The notes under the pieces are model-generated. The model worked only from the letters and a program-made list of their open reading frames with translations, had not been told where the DNA came from and ran no database searches. Positions 1-12,970 of a stretch of 64,000 nucleotides of DNA are shown here, one piece after another (the first letter of the stretch is position 1; every line of letters starts with the position of its first letter). The stretch is from the NCBI GenBank assembly GCA_016785225.1, contig JAFBJZ010000660.1:3100001-3164000 (forward strand), in the 5' to 3' direction. Position numbers and translations under genes: made by a program. This DNA comes from Psettodes erumei. Taxonomy: Eukaryota; Chordata; Actinopteri; Pleuronectiformes; Psettodidae.

Positions 1-3000
1 GCACGCTGAAGCCGTCTTACATTCGGTGAGAGAAGGGGCTAGAAACTCCTGCCTGTGACATCGACGGCAGAGGTGAAAATGGCTTGATTATCATTATCAA
101 TATTATTATCGCATGAACTGTGATAAATGCATTATTCCCCATTATTTATGTGTTTTATTGAAAATTTGCCAGTAATTATTGATGGGAAGGGAACCATGTT
201 TTCCAATCATGTTATTTGGTGTTGATGTATGTTAAACAGTTATAAGGAGGTTTAACCAGTTTGCAGTCTTTAATGTTTTAAAGAACTCTATTTAGCATCT
301 AAAAGCAATATTATTATATTATATTATATATATATTTTATCACTGGGTTTCAGTACATTATATTGTAGTTCTAAGCAGCTAAAGGAGAGCCACCTTCTCC
401 AATGACAACATACTTTATATTATTACAGATATGTTTTTACTATATCATCTGGTTTTTGGACCTAAAGAGACATGGTGCTATTTTCTCAGTGTGCAATGAT
501 GCCTTTATGGGGGGGTGGGGTAGGGAGCTATATAAATGATCTGCTATTCCTTTGGCAAACTGTGTGTAAACCATAATCTAAAATTGCAAAAAAAGATGGG
601 GATTAGCATAGATAAGGTTACCCAGCTTGTTGCCATAGTGATGAGGGAAAGATAAAAATTCAGTCATGATGATGGCGGCAGTCAGTGGTATGTGATTTAT
701 GTTATTACAGTGGAGCCCAATGTGCAATGTCCATTATCAAACTTATTAAACCTCTGTCGTCTCTGACTGAGAAATGCTTAAATTGGACATGTACTGTAAA
801 TACAGTCAATAGATACAAAAACTTCTCCTGTTAAGATGCTCACAGCTGCAGTAGCCACAAGTAACGTGTAGCTGGTTATCAAAAGGGAGAAGAGAAATAG
901 ACAACCAAACACAACAAATGGACCCTTTATATTGCCAATAGCTGTTATTCAGCCGGGGTTAAGTGTTTTTGGGTGTATTTTTCCTTTAGAACCCTGGAGT
1001 ACTTGTTTTTAATACTTCCACAAAACTGGGAAACTGCCAAGCTTTAAAATTGCCACCATCAATCAAGAGGTTTTAAAGGATGCAACAAGCAATTTCATGG
1101 ATGACTTTTTTCAACTTCTCCAACATTATTTCCCATCAGCCCCATGTATTATTGTGCCATTTTCCCCCTCCCCCTGTTTCTATTTGATTCCGACGCCACA
1201 GACAAAGAGTCTCCCAGTGCCCGCTCACTTATTCATGTCCGCTGACTTCTCTGTCTTTAAATGTTAACGTGGCTCAAACTGATTTTCTTATTTCCACACT
1301 GAAGCGAATTCATCTCAGAAGAGGAATACATTTAAAGATGTAGAACACGAGGTGTTAAGTTGTGACAAGGACTACGCTTTACTTAAACCTCAGAGGAGTG
1401 AACCTCGTCCTAGATTTTTTCAGATAATGGAGGACTACGGTTGCGTTCACAATATTCTAAAAATGCCATTTCCACCTCTGTTGTGGCGGCTCTCCGGCAC
1501 CGTTTTCATTTTGATCGGTGGCCGGCAGATGGAGGGGTTCAGTGGATGCGGTGTGCTTGAGATGGGGGGGAAGAATAAAAAAGCATTTTGTATTTGTGAT
1601 AAGGAATCAAGCCTGTCTGTTTGTTTGCCTGCAGGCCGCGTATCCCTCACAGCACACGAGTGAGGTGAGATCTCATTTTATCCCAATCAATCAGAGCTGA
1701 ACACATGAATGGGCGCGTTATGAATTGTTACTAAGAGGGCCGAAAGTGTATCTTTGACAGAAAAGTCAGCAATGAAGCAAGTCAAGCAATGAAAAAGGAA
1801 AGGTAAAAAGGGACAAAGTTTAAATAGGGAGACTGTACCCTAATATTGATTCCTCGTTAAAGAACAAAAACACACCAATCCATATTTTTGACTGCTCACT
1901 CCAGCCGTCTCCCACTTATACTATTTAGCCACGACAAAAACTATTTAACAGCAATAGCCAGCCACACAGGGCAGTGCCGCCCTACTTCACACTTCAACAG
2001 AAAAAAAGGGATTTGCTATAAACCAGAAAGAACACACATTCAAATTATCACGAAGGATAACCATGAAAATGGCTGATTTCTGCAGCAAATGGGATATTCA
2101 CTGAATTGTTTTTGTCTTGTTTTTCTCAGACAGTCCTCAAATGCCTGTCTGCTCCTGGCCATATCTTTTCAAAACACAAGGGAGCCTGATACTTACACAG
2201 AGCACCCTAAAGAGATATAGGATCACTGTCTTTATCCCCAGGTCCAGCAGCATTTTTGAGCGAAGCTGACTCTGTGCTGATGGATGCTTCGATATACCAT
2301 AGAAGATTGTTAGGCAACAATAACCTTAGCAGAACCAGGAGTATTAGAAAATATATTGGGTCTTAGTCTTTTGTGATGTGCTTTTTTTTGCCGTCTTTCT
2401 ATACTGACATCTAATTTTTGTCGAGGCCGTTGAGTATACAGCTGAGTGATCACTAAAGACAGCAGTGGCTCTCACAGTTAGAGCCCACAAAAGCTCTTCT
2501 GCCATAAGTTAATGACCTGCTGCAGCCACTGCAGCCGCTGAACTTCGGTTCAATACATTTTAACAAGCAGTTTTAGCTGGTGATTTATCTGATAGGCCAG
2601 ACAGTGACAAAGAATACTAACACAAATGTGCAGTAAAAATTTCGACCCGCACTGATGCAGTGAAGCAAAACGCCTTTTCATATCAAACTCTATTTTTTTT
2701 TGGTTTAAAAAAAAAAAAAAAAATCTAGGTACCCAAACAAAGCGAGTTCCACTTAGATGCCCCCCTCTTGGCTTCAAAAGCCGAGTGAACTGCCGTCAAC
2801 ACCTACCAGCTTCCTCCGCACACACTGCGAGGATTTGAAATTCATCTCCCTCCTCCTGTCCTATGGCAGGCTGACATTATGGCGTTGGAGAAAATGCCTG
2901 TTAGGGCCACAGAGTGAGGTGACAAGTCTAGCCAGGAGCTGTCATTATGAGCCATCTGAGTCAGTAGTGAACCCAAATACATTTTCATAAAATGGCAGGA

Positions 3001-3714
3001 GCGGTGTTCTTTTCTTTCCCTCTCTGCAAATTAACACCCCGCTGCAATCATCAGCACTGGGTTAAACTGAGCTCAGTCTTTAAAACCAACGAGGAGTCGC
3101 CGCAACCGTATATTAGTGTTCTCTAATGATTGGAGCAGGGCAAAAAAAAATGCCTCATCCAGCCCACTCAAATTAAAGATTTCTTTTGCCAATTCTTCTC
3201 ACTTGTCATTTGCAGTGAGTGCGATATAAGGAACACCTGCTCAGGGATAAATGGTGTGGGGTGATAATCTGCCAATGAACACACTGACAGTGGCGCTGAC
3301 AGGCGCTCTGGAAGGTGATGACAAGCAGACACCAAGTGACAGATATCTGGATATTTGTCATCTCTGTGGAGCTGACCAGGCACTTTCATCTAAGTTCACT
3401 TTTTTTTTTTTTTTTTATGCCGCCTTGTCTCCATTTCCTTTCCTCTATTCAGATGCTACAGCATGTAGTACGTGCTCTTTAGCTTTTAGCGGGGGGCAAA
3501 AAAAAGAAAAATAAATGGCGCAGTGCAGACAAGAAGGTCTCAAAATGATCTAAAACCCTTTTAAACTGCAGTTTCTGTGTGTTTGTGGCTCTCTTAAATC
3601 ATCTGTAGCTATGATCGATTGATGCTGTGTACAGTGGTCGCTTCTGGTGGCAGCGCAACTCTCTCCCCCTGAGATATAGCTGTTAATGCCACCGCCTCAT
3701 TCTTCTTCACAGAG

Positions 3715-4110
3715 TCCACGCTGGTCATTTGATATTCATCAATTGATCACCATCATTAGAGGGAGTGGGCAGCACTATGTCGCGACTGAATGGTTAACGA
3801 GATCAGGTATTGGCACATTTTAATTGTTGTACTATGAAGAAGCCAATTACATTTGCTCTAATGAGAGGAAATTGATTAAGGCAGGCTCTTAGGTAGCATC
3901 AACAAGAAATTGATGGAGGAAAAGTGTGTGGTCCTTTGGGTGCAGTCGTTTATTTTTGAGATTATTTAGCACCCTCTAATGAGACAGTGTCACCTTGCCA
4001 GTGGCTTTGTTTGCATAGTGATGTTTTTTTCATGCTTTAATTGATTTCCTGATAGCGTGACCCCATTTTCCAACTCCAAACCTGACTATGTAGGTTCACT
4101 GTGAAGGTAT
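3715..4110. promoter_or_regulatory. Candidate conserved noncoding element (TAAT-rich)
   Basis: This block has many homeodomain-type cores (CAATTGAT, TAATTG, CTAATGAG twice, TTAATTGATT), no simple repeats and no open frame, which is the usual look of developmental enhancers in large neural genes. It was chosen by eye; conservation has not been tested. Confidence 0.2.
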
Positions 4111-5939
4111 AATCAAACACTGGCCAGGGCCATTGTGTACTTGCCTTTAATTTTTGTCTTTTACTTTTTCTTTTTTTTTTAAATCCACAAATCCACTTGT
4201 GTATGTTCTACAGCTGGTGGCCTATTTTCTGGAGTGTGCTTGATTGTTTTCTGGGCAGCCAGTTACGGCACATAAAGGAGCTGTTCCTGCTGGTGTCTTC
4301 AATTAGAGCAGGGCAGTATGACGTTACCACCTTAAAACCTGTCGGACAGACCTGGGCACTTTGGTTTCGGCCTCTCCAGATATTGTGAACAAGATATGAA
4401 AGAAACGTAACATGCTGATGCCACCCTTTTTCCCCCGCACCTTACAGTTAACCTACTTTCTGCATGCAGGGCACTTTCTCCTACCTGTCCAGAGATAGGG
4501 AACACAGTTCAGCCTGCTCAGAGAACAGGCTTGGTTTGACTCCCCTCCGCGCCTGCTGACGCCTCTAACCTCAACGCACCACCCAGACGTGCAGGTGATA
4601 ACTGTTCTGTCTATGTAAGCAAACTATCCAGGCCTCTGTCACCCTTTGAATAACTCATGTGCAGATACGTGAATATAGAACAGTAGTAGCATGGCTCAAC
4701 TTGAATATGGTGGTTAGATTCAAACATTCATCTAAATCATCAAGTAAAAGCACCAATCGTCTTTTCAATTGAGAGTCACGAGAGGGCCCTTTCTCCATGC
4801 AACTTTCATCTCAATTTCATCATGGATATGTAAAATGCAGCTATTTCTCTGGTAAAACATGATCCGTAGGGGCCAAGGCACTGTGATGAAGACTTGTGTC
4901 AGGCCAAGTGAGCTGGAACTGATGGTGCACATAATTAATGGTCTGAAATAGACTGAGAATTAGTGCTGGGCTGGGATGTTAATTGACTATGATACTTGGG
5001 CTGGTGCCTCTCAGCCTGAGGCTCTTACTCTTCTCCCCCTGCTTTGCTCTATCACTTTGCTTCGATTTTCGCTGTGTCCTATTTCTTCCACCCTTCGCTT
5101 TGCTTACTCCTGATTTTGCCTCCTACTCAATTCCCCTCTCCCTTGCTCAATCTCATTTTCCATGTTTCTCATCCTTCCCTTGTCAGTCTCCCTTACCTTG
5201 AAGGTATCTGGGACTTCAAAAACAGAGAGAAAGACATGTGACACGCGCCCCTCGTGTCGAGGCAGCCACCTACACAAACTTTACAAGCCTCGGTGGCATC
5301 TTACGGGACAGAGACGTCTCTGTAATGATAACAGAGGACTAACACTAATAAGACGAGCATGCTAACATGCGCGTGCACACACATGCACAGTTAAAGAGAT
5401 CCGCAAGTTTACAATGAAGAGCTACCATGGCACTGTCACCTGTTTAGCATCCTCTTCCATAATTCATCTGCTCAAATGGATGACCTGTGCAACTCCGGAG
5501 CGAGAGTGTGGGAAAGGTTGTGTACTTTTGTAAATATGCAAACAACCAAGGTCATAAATAAGCCGGGTCCAGCATTTTCTTCTGCTTACATTTTCCCCTC
5601 TTCTCCTTTCATGGACACTTTTTTAAGCTCCACCACAACAGGTGACCGAGATTTTTTAAGGTTTTTTTTTCCCCCAACAAAAATCGAAAACATCAACAAT
5701 TTCCCTTAATGTTACTATGATTCCTTTAAGAGAAGTTAAGACAAACAGTACATTCACAATGACCATCCTCTAATTTTAAAGAAATGAAATACATGAAAAA
5801 AATTGATAGCTGGGAAAATTTGTAATTGAATTAGTGTATAAAAATTAATATGCCTTATAAAGGTAAAGGCGTTCCATACCTAAAGGTAAAGCTAAAGCTG
5901 TGCAAAGAAGATATTATTTTGAATGGAGTGCATTCATTC

Positions 5940-5953
5940 ATGGCACGTGCCAT
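5940..5953. promoter_or_regulatory. Palindromic E-box (CACGTG)
   Basis: ATGGCACGTGCCAT is a perfect 14-bp palindrome with a central CACGTG, the class bound by USF/Myc-type bHLH dimers. Intronic; its function is unknown. Confidence 0.2.
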
Positions 5954-6297
5954 GTGACAGAAGCAGTGTTCACATGGGCTCTTATTCCTTCGACATTCAG
6001 CAGCATTTCTGAGATGCAATTTTAAAAGAATGAGTCCGCAGCTTGTATTTTTGTAGTCTTTAACCGATTGTTTATTAGGTAGGGATAGGGGGATTTCTTT
6101 CTTTTTTTTTATTTGTGTGATTTACACATTCATTCCACTGATAACAGGGCACGCTGTCGCCACCACACCCAAAGAGAAAATACAGCCCGGGCTGCGGCAA
6201 TTCAGTTTTGATAATAGAGAGTCAGACCCTGCCAAAGGTTCTCCACCATCATTAATCTGCTGTCCCAGTGCCTGACTCACAGGGAGTGACTGGTGAT

Positions 6298-6487
6298 GGA
6301 GAGGTGGAGAAGCAGAAGATAAAGCAGAAAGGGGAGACTGGAGTGAATGAGCGAAGTGAATTAGAGAGCAAAAGAGGAAGGCGGATCAAAGGGAGGCTGG
6401 AAAGATGAAAAAGTCGATTACAGAGGAGAGAGGTGGTGGAAAAGTATGGAGTAGGTGGACTTAGATGGGAGGTAAAGAGAAAAGGAA
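6298..6487 (+). repeat. Purine-biased tract
   Basis: About 190 bp in which A and G strongly dominate the plus strand, with GAG, AAG and GGA words but no fixed repeat unit. On the gene strand it is a pyrimidine-rich intronic tract. Confidence 0.6.
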
Positions 6488-9023
6488 TTCAATGTATTAA
6501 GGGAAACAGCAGGAGCTGTTCTGAAAGGTAGTGGCCCGACTGCAGGAATAAGGTCGGCTTCATCACTCCGTCAGAGATTACCTCGTACCCAGATGTCTGG
6601 TTGTCCACGCACAGATAGCAATCACAGTCATCCGAATACTTCCCCCGCATCACAACCCATTATGCTATCTCTTGACCACAGATGCCTGATTCCATGCTAC
6701 ACATTGTCTCGCTGATGATCCCTGGGACATCACACTGTCATGGGGGTCTCACCTGTCACTGCACATGAGCGTTACTTCCCATATTACTAAGCGAGCTCCA
6801 CCGCGTAGGCGGCTACGGCCGAAGCAGCCGCTGGTCAGAGCGAGGAATGACTGCCATTAATTTGTTGCGCTGAAGGACAGGCTGAGGTTGGAGGCCCGAG
6901 GTTGCGAGGCTGAGGCAGTGCCGGCTGTCAGGGTTTAAAGGCTGCTGGAGTTCTAAGACAGCTCAGCGTACAGAGGCATTTATCATCAGCAAGGTAACTG
7001 GCGTCTCTGAAAGCAACTCAGGCGAAAAATGAACAGCTGCCATGGCTGTGCTCACAAATACCCCGCCATTCTTTCTGCCTTTCACCGGCCTCAGCTTCCA
7101 GCAACAGGAAACAAGTCAGACACATTGTCATTCAAATGCATAACTACTCACAAAGAGCCGTATTGGTCTGACTGGAAATGACACATTGCAATGAAGGGCT
7201 TCTAAACGGCATCCTGCACGCAGGGAGGAAACGAAAACATTTCAAATGCAAGTACAGAGATCTGGCACACGTTTTCTGTGTTTGGATTTTTCACAAACTC
7301 CAACTTTCTGGAAATCTATGACAGTGAAGATTTTGAAGATTTGAAAAAAAATTGAAAAAGAAATGGAAAAATCTGCCAAAAAAAGCTCAGTCTTCTACTT
7401 TTGCATAACCCCTGCTGAAACACTGTTCTTGACACCTATGCAGTTTACACATCATCAGTCAGTTAGCGGAGTGGCAGAACTGCCGGTAGAAATAGACTGC
7501 GGTGTCCTCGTGTACGTTCACAAACTTTTAATTGCACACGTGCATTCTATTTGAAAAGTGGAGACGTGGAACTCTGCGCTGAAAGGATGCAGGAGGTGTA
7601 GCCGTAATCAAGTGCTGGATGAAAATATGCTGCAAAAGGGAGACTAATAATCCCTGTCTTTTTTAAGTGGCTGTCGAGTGTCTGCAATGTCCTGACTATG
7701 TATAATGAGAAAAGTAATGCATACTAAACTTTGCTGCAAGGTTTTCATCACATAGAAAAAAGACCTGAAAAACCATACTGTATATACAGTGTCACAAACT
7801 CCAGCTTTGGTACATGTTTCTACTTGTACTGGATGATGTTTTAGCCCTTTGTTCTTGTTTTAAGATTAAAAAAAGATGATGTTGCTACCATTTAGCATCT
7901 CAGTGCTTCGGTCCCCTCCTTCTACATCTCCAGATGAGTGTTCCATCATCACAGGAGCCGCATGTACCGTACTGTATATATTACACATCGAACCTCCTGC
8001 ACCGCAATTGCTCTTGGGTCTTTAGTACGAAGGCATTAGCGATGTGTGTGTCCCTCTAATCAATCAGGTGCTGGCAACCAGATACCTATTGTATCACCAC
8101 AAGGGAACAGGGGGGTGTATGTGTGGGACTAGTGCATCCAATGACCCCTCTTGGAAGACAATAATTAGCAATCCCTTAAGGTTATTTAACACCTTTAATG
8201 AAAAAATGGTTATTTTATATGTTAGCACACTTCCCTGGCCTTTCTTGACAGTATCACATTAATTTCACCTTTCTAATTCTATGATATTTCACCGTGGCGC
8301 TCCCCTTTTCTTTCTATGTCCAGCTCATGCTTTCCATATCTCTGTCGTATTGAAGCTCGAACAGAATGTGGGCCCATTTCCCTGTGCAGCGCAGAGTGTT
8401 GGGGAGGGCTGCAGATTAAAAAGGCTTCCCCTGGGTGCGCTCACCAGGCTGTTCAGCACTGCTCGCCCGGGAGATTCACTACATACATTCTCTTTTATGG
8501 CCCTTTCCTTATTCATCATAACACAGCTTCAATTTTATTAACTTCTCCAGCCAAGCATACATCTTCGGCTGTGCCATCAGTCTTTCTTCTCTCGATTTCT
8601 ATCCGTGCGGCAGCCCTCTCCAGCCAGCTCCCCGTGATGCTCTTAAGCACACGTACACAAGCGCATACTGTTATTCACTCACATGCATACAGATTGAGCA
8701 CTGGGGAGGGCTCAGTAAATGGACACATTTCTTTCAATCCAGGCAGGTCTTTATCTTCCTGTTGGGTAAGTGCTGTCCCCCAGCTGTGCCTTGCCTAGGC
8801 ACTGTCTGAGGCGCAGCTGGCCTCCTGCACAAAATATGCTGAACATGGAAAACAGATAGAGGAACACTTTGAAACTTTAAGGCTGAATTTGGAGCAGGAC
8901 TGCGCCCTGACACCAAAAGCATCAACACTGAGCAACTAACGAACAATGTCATTATTCCTGCCTTTTTAAACGTAACCATGTATACATTAGGGGGTTCATT
9001 TCTCATGTATGGCTAAAATGGTA

Positions 9024-9045
9024 TTGTATGCATGCATGCATACAA
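9024..9045. repeat. 22-bp perfect palindrome with GCAT repeats
   Basis: The sequence reads TTGTA, then overlapping TGCA/GCAT units, then TACAA, and is identical to its own reverse complement. It may have arisen by tandem duplication of ATGC. Confidence 0.85.
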
Positions 9046-10716
9046 AAAATATCAAGAAGTTTCCTCTCTTAGGCATACATGAGAGTTCTAATGTGCTATT
9101 TCATAACCTTGCATTGCATAAGTCATGGACTTCACACATTTACAAGATTTGAGATCCAACCTATTTTTAGCACTATTTTTTTTTACCCACTCTCTTTTTT
9201 TGCCGTTTCCCCTCGGCTGTGTTATCCCAGCCACTGCAGGAAAGACAAATTTGACTGGTCACAGTCTTCCCTGCCATAAGAAACAGGCATATGCCCTTGA
9301 ACCCAACAGGGAGGAAGCGTAGCAAGACCACTGGAACTGCTGTGGTGACTTTAGCAGAGCTCGCTAACCACGGCTGAACCGTGCGCTACGAAAAAAGCAA
9401 AAGTGGATGTGATGGATCCAACCACAGTCTCAAGAGGAAGGTGACGGCTTTGCTCATAACGTTTCCTGCGAGGAGAGAACGTGGGGGAGACAAAGGGGGA
9501 AGGTACGGCGATGGTGTTCCTTTGAAGTAGTTTAGTGCAAAGAAAGCACAGTGTTCATGCCGAAGGTATAATGTTTACTGTGCACTGTATGAAATGGAGC
9601 AACAGCTCACAAAGCAAGTGCTCTCACTATGTTTGTACTGTTTTTAGCCATGACACTGAATTATTCAGTATTGCAACCCTATAGCAAGACAACTGAAAAC
9701 CCACTGTACGTGATGGAAAATGTGATATGGAGGGGGAGAGAGAGTACGGTTGTGTCTGTGTCATTTTTGTGTTGTACTATGGATGGTATGGTATGAGTGT
9801 CGGTGGCAAATAAGCCCTGCAGAGTCTATAACTGCACATGACAACCAAAAAGATGGAGTAGCAAAGCGATGTTTGTCAGGGAGCATGTCACTGCTTTATC
9901 TGCTGTCGGAAACTACAAGAAACAATCCTGTCAGTTATTGTGAAATAAAGAAGAGTGGTCATATTCCTCTTGCAGGTTACCTAAATAAATCTTATTTTGT
10001 AAAGGGGAAGACTTCTGAAATGTATAATAAAATATAGACTCCAGTGTTTTTACAGAGCACTTCTAATGGAGAAAAAAAAATGTGTTTGGTGGCTGGAACT
10101 ACAGCATGTGTTAGGCTAATGCTACCTGAGCTTGTTCGCACTAAAAGTGTAAATAGTGCGATGCATTGCATGTGATTTGAATATGTAAAGTTCAAACTTA
10201 TTTCTCGCGCGAGCCACTTAAGCATTCGCAGGTTTTCCTGGAACGACATGGGCAGCGGGGCTGCCTTAAATGTCACACTTTGATTGCGCTTGAAAATGTT
10301 TTGCATGACATGAAAATCGGTCGCCATACTGAGGGAAACACGGAACAGGATGTGTTGCGCAGTATGTCAAAGGTTTTCGAGCAAATTAATGCAAAACAGT
10401 AAATGTCAATACAGTTTTTAGCAACACTCGTTGCGTAACTCTCTCAACAGCTACTGGATAGCTTGCCCTGAGAATTGATGCACGCATTCATGTCAACCGC
10501 CTCAGGATGAACTGCAGTCACTTTGGTCACAGCTGCTTTTGTCCATTACTTTGGTTAGTGACTAAATTCTTGCAAAACAAGACATTCCCATCAGCCTGAG
10601 CTCATCTCAATGTTAAATGGCTAATCAGTAAATGTTCTGACATGTTAAACTAGGATGGCCAAGATGGCAAACATTATGCCTGCTTCTCTGTTGTATGCTA
10701 GTATTGTTATTGGGAG

Positions 10717-10748
10717 CATGCTTTGCTTCATGTGAAATGCAAAGCATG
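10717..10748. repeat. 10-bp inverted repeat with 12-nt loop
   Basis: CATGCTTTGC (10717-10726) is complementary to GCAAAGCATG (10739-10748). It is a modest stem, within chance for a window this size. Confidence 0.8.
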
Positions 10749-10916
10749 ACCTACTGAGCCATCATAACAAAGTGTTAGTCCCAAATGAAATATGCCAGTT
10801 ATCATGTCTCAGGTAAATGGCATTAAGCCGCACCTGAAGAGAAACAAAACAAGGCAAAGATTACACTGCGCTTCTCATTAAAGATTCATGACTCGCCCAC
10901 AGCTATCTTATCCCCC

Positions 10917-10941
10917 AAAAAAAAAAAAAAAAAAAAAAAAA
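10917..10941. repeat. 25-A homopolymer
   Basis: A pure run of A. It could be the tail of an old retroposed copy, but the sequence on either side is not one I recognise and no target duplication was seen. Confidence 0.9.
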
Positions 10942-12494
10942 GAATTCTTCACGACACATTCATCATCAAGGTGCTGTCCGGATCATAATGAGAAAAGCCA
11001 AAACAGAGAAGAAGCTGTCGTATTCATTTGGCCGACTCTCACCGTGTGTTGCGGCTCCTGTCGACCACTCGCTGTTTAAGAGAGAGCCAATTTATTTCCC
11101 CAGAAGGATGGACCACTTGTGACATTTGGCAATGGAGCATCAGACGTTTCATCCAGCTGTTCCAGACACAGACGCACACAAAAACACACACCCACACACA
11201 CCCACACACAACCACACCAAGTAGGGGGTAGGGGTTGGCGTAGCCACCACTGAAGCTTTGATAGGCTAAGCAGGCTGACTTAAAGCTGCTACATTTTAAA
11301 GTGTAATGATCTTTGCTGGTACTGATGTGAAAACCTCCCACCCAGTGGGAGGGCTAGTGTGCCATCACACATGAACACACAGACACACTCAGCCAAAATT
11401 GTTGTATTCCAATATCCGACTGTATCAATTCTTCAAATAAATACTTCCATTGTTGCTCTCCTCTGTGATATTGCATGTGGTTGAATGGCCCCCACAATAT
11501 TTACCGTGCAGCCAGGAATTGTTTCTCAACACTAGTCACAGCAATGGGCTGTTTTGCCAGAAGCTATTAGGGAATGATCTGTTTTCGGCATGAAAAACAT
11601 GGGCTTCAAGCGTGCCGATTCAAATCACAAAGTACATATGAGAGATTTCCAATTCGCATTCGTATTGTACTGACAAAAGGGCTCATCTACCCAGTGAGGA
11701 TGAGACACAATTACATTTCATTCATTTCATGCATTGCAAATTGTCGCGCAAATTAAATGTATTTCAGCAGAGGTACATTCAGTGTTCGGAACAGAACATC
11801 CATCGCCTGCACAGGTACACTTTTTTTCTCCTGTGTCTGTACAAATTGCAGAGGTACAGATATAAAACTCCTGACATGACTTACATTTCCTGACGGTGAC
11901 AGCATTGATTTAACATTTAAAACCTACATAACCTAAATGGGAGAAGGGACATCGTGGTCATCATGTAACAATTTCCTGAGGACCTATTACAGACCAGAGA
12001 ATATCAGTGGGGTTATATTGATTTTCTGTGCAAATGACAGCAGAGCATGAGGAGCAAGGGAGAACGCTGAATGCATCTGCGCCCCGAGTTGTGCACATAC
12101 GAATGCTCTAACGAACACATCGGCAGGCAGGCAGAAGAGTTCACATCGGTGTGTTTGCAGTGGAGTCGGTGCACTGCCCCGATGGAAGGGGTCACGGGGC
12201 CTAAAATGAGCGTAGAATCTGGATAGAGGGCGATATGAATAATAAAAGGGGAGGGCCGAGCCAGGCCGCCTGCATGCAAGTCTAATAAAATGCTTCCATT
12301 AGCAGAGCCATCCAGGTGTAACGTGGCCATGACGGCTGGATACCCAAGCAGAGGGGAAGCGCTGGAGCCTTGTTATGGCGAGAGCAAATCCAAGCCCACT
12401 CTACCAAACATGAATCTGTGTGATGGTTCAATAGACTCTTTATGCCTCTGTGTGCACGTGGGCTCGTGCATGTGTGTGCGTATGCCTATGAGAA

Positions 12495-12531
12495 GTGTGT
12501 GTGTGTGTGTGTGTGTGTGTGGGGGGGGGGG
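12495..12531. repeat. (GT)n microsatellite followed by a G run
   Basis: About 13 GT units (12495-12520) run directly into about 11 G. It is the source of the Cys-Val-rich frames here, which I do not regard as coding. Confidence 0.95.
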
Positions 12532-12639
12532 TACAGCATGTGTGTGGCGCACTTGATTTGCCCAGAGACACGCATCGCTATCAGTGGGAGCTGAGGACAG
12601 GCCTACACATGCACGCATGCATACAGATCTCCATACTTA

Positions 12640-12970
12640 GCTATAGGGCAATTTCTGATGTGATGTAATCACTTCATCATGGTAATGGAAATTGGATTTA
12701 ATTCTCCCCTGTCAGCGGCTGCATGAGGATTCACCCTCACCTCAGCGTGGAGGGGAAAACTGATGGTAAATGATTCTTTGCTGACTGCTCCTCATCCAGC
12801 CCATAAACACAGATCTTATTTGTAGAGGCGGTAAAATTGTATAATTAAAAACAATAATTCACTACAGGTCGTTATCGCCGGGGCTAATTAAGCTGAGTTG
12901 ACAGAGCAAGGTGTGTGCGGTGGGGTGGCAGTTACAGAAGATATATTTCTTTGTTAGTCATTACCCTGAC
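12640..12970. promoter_or_regulatory. Candidate conserved noncoding element
   Basis: Repeat-free block between microsatellites with ATGTAATC, GGTAATGG, TGATGGTAAATGATT, ATAATTAAA and GCTAATTAAGC cores. It resembles a homeodomain-bound enhancer. Conservation is untested. Confidence 0.2.

Larger units (their letters stand above)
1..9000 (-). other. nrxn1: Neurexin intron downstream of the LNS6 exon, distal part
   Basis: I found no exon with neurexin similarity or any recognisable gene here on either strand. Open frames are all under 165 codons and look random. Visible structure: a 17-A run at 2707-2723, a 17-T run at 3400-3416, a purine-biased block at about 6298-6487, a homeodomain-core-rich block at about 3715-4110, a 14-bp palindrome containing the E-box CACGTG at 5940-5953, and a 14-bp palindrome ACTGTATATACAGT at 7777-7790. 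Confidence 0.8.

Noticed and set aside
10917..10941. Poly-A run as a processed pseudogene or SINE tail
   Set aside because: No recognisable retroposed body or target-site duplication beside it.
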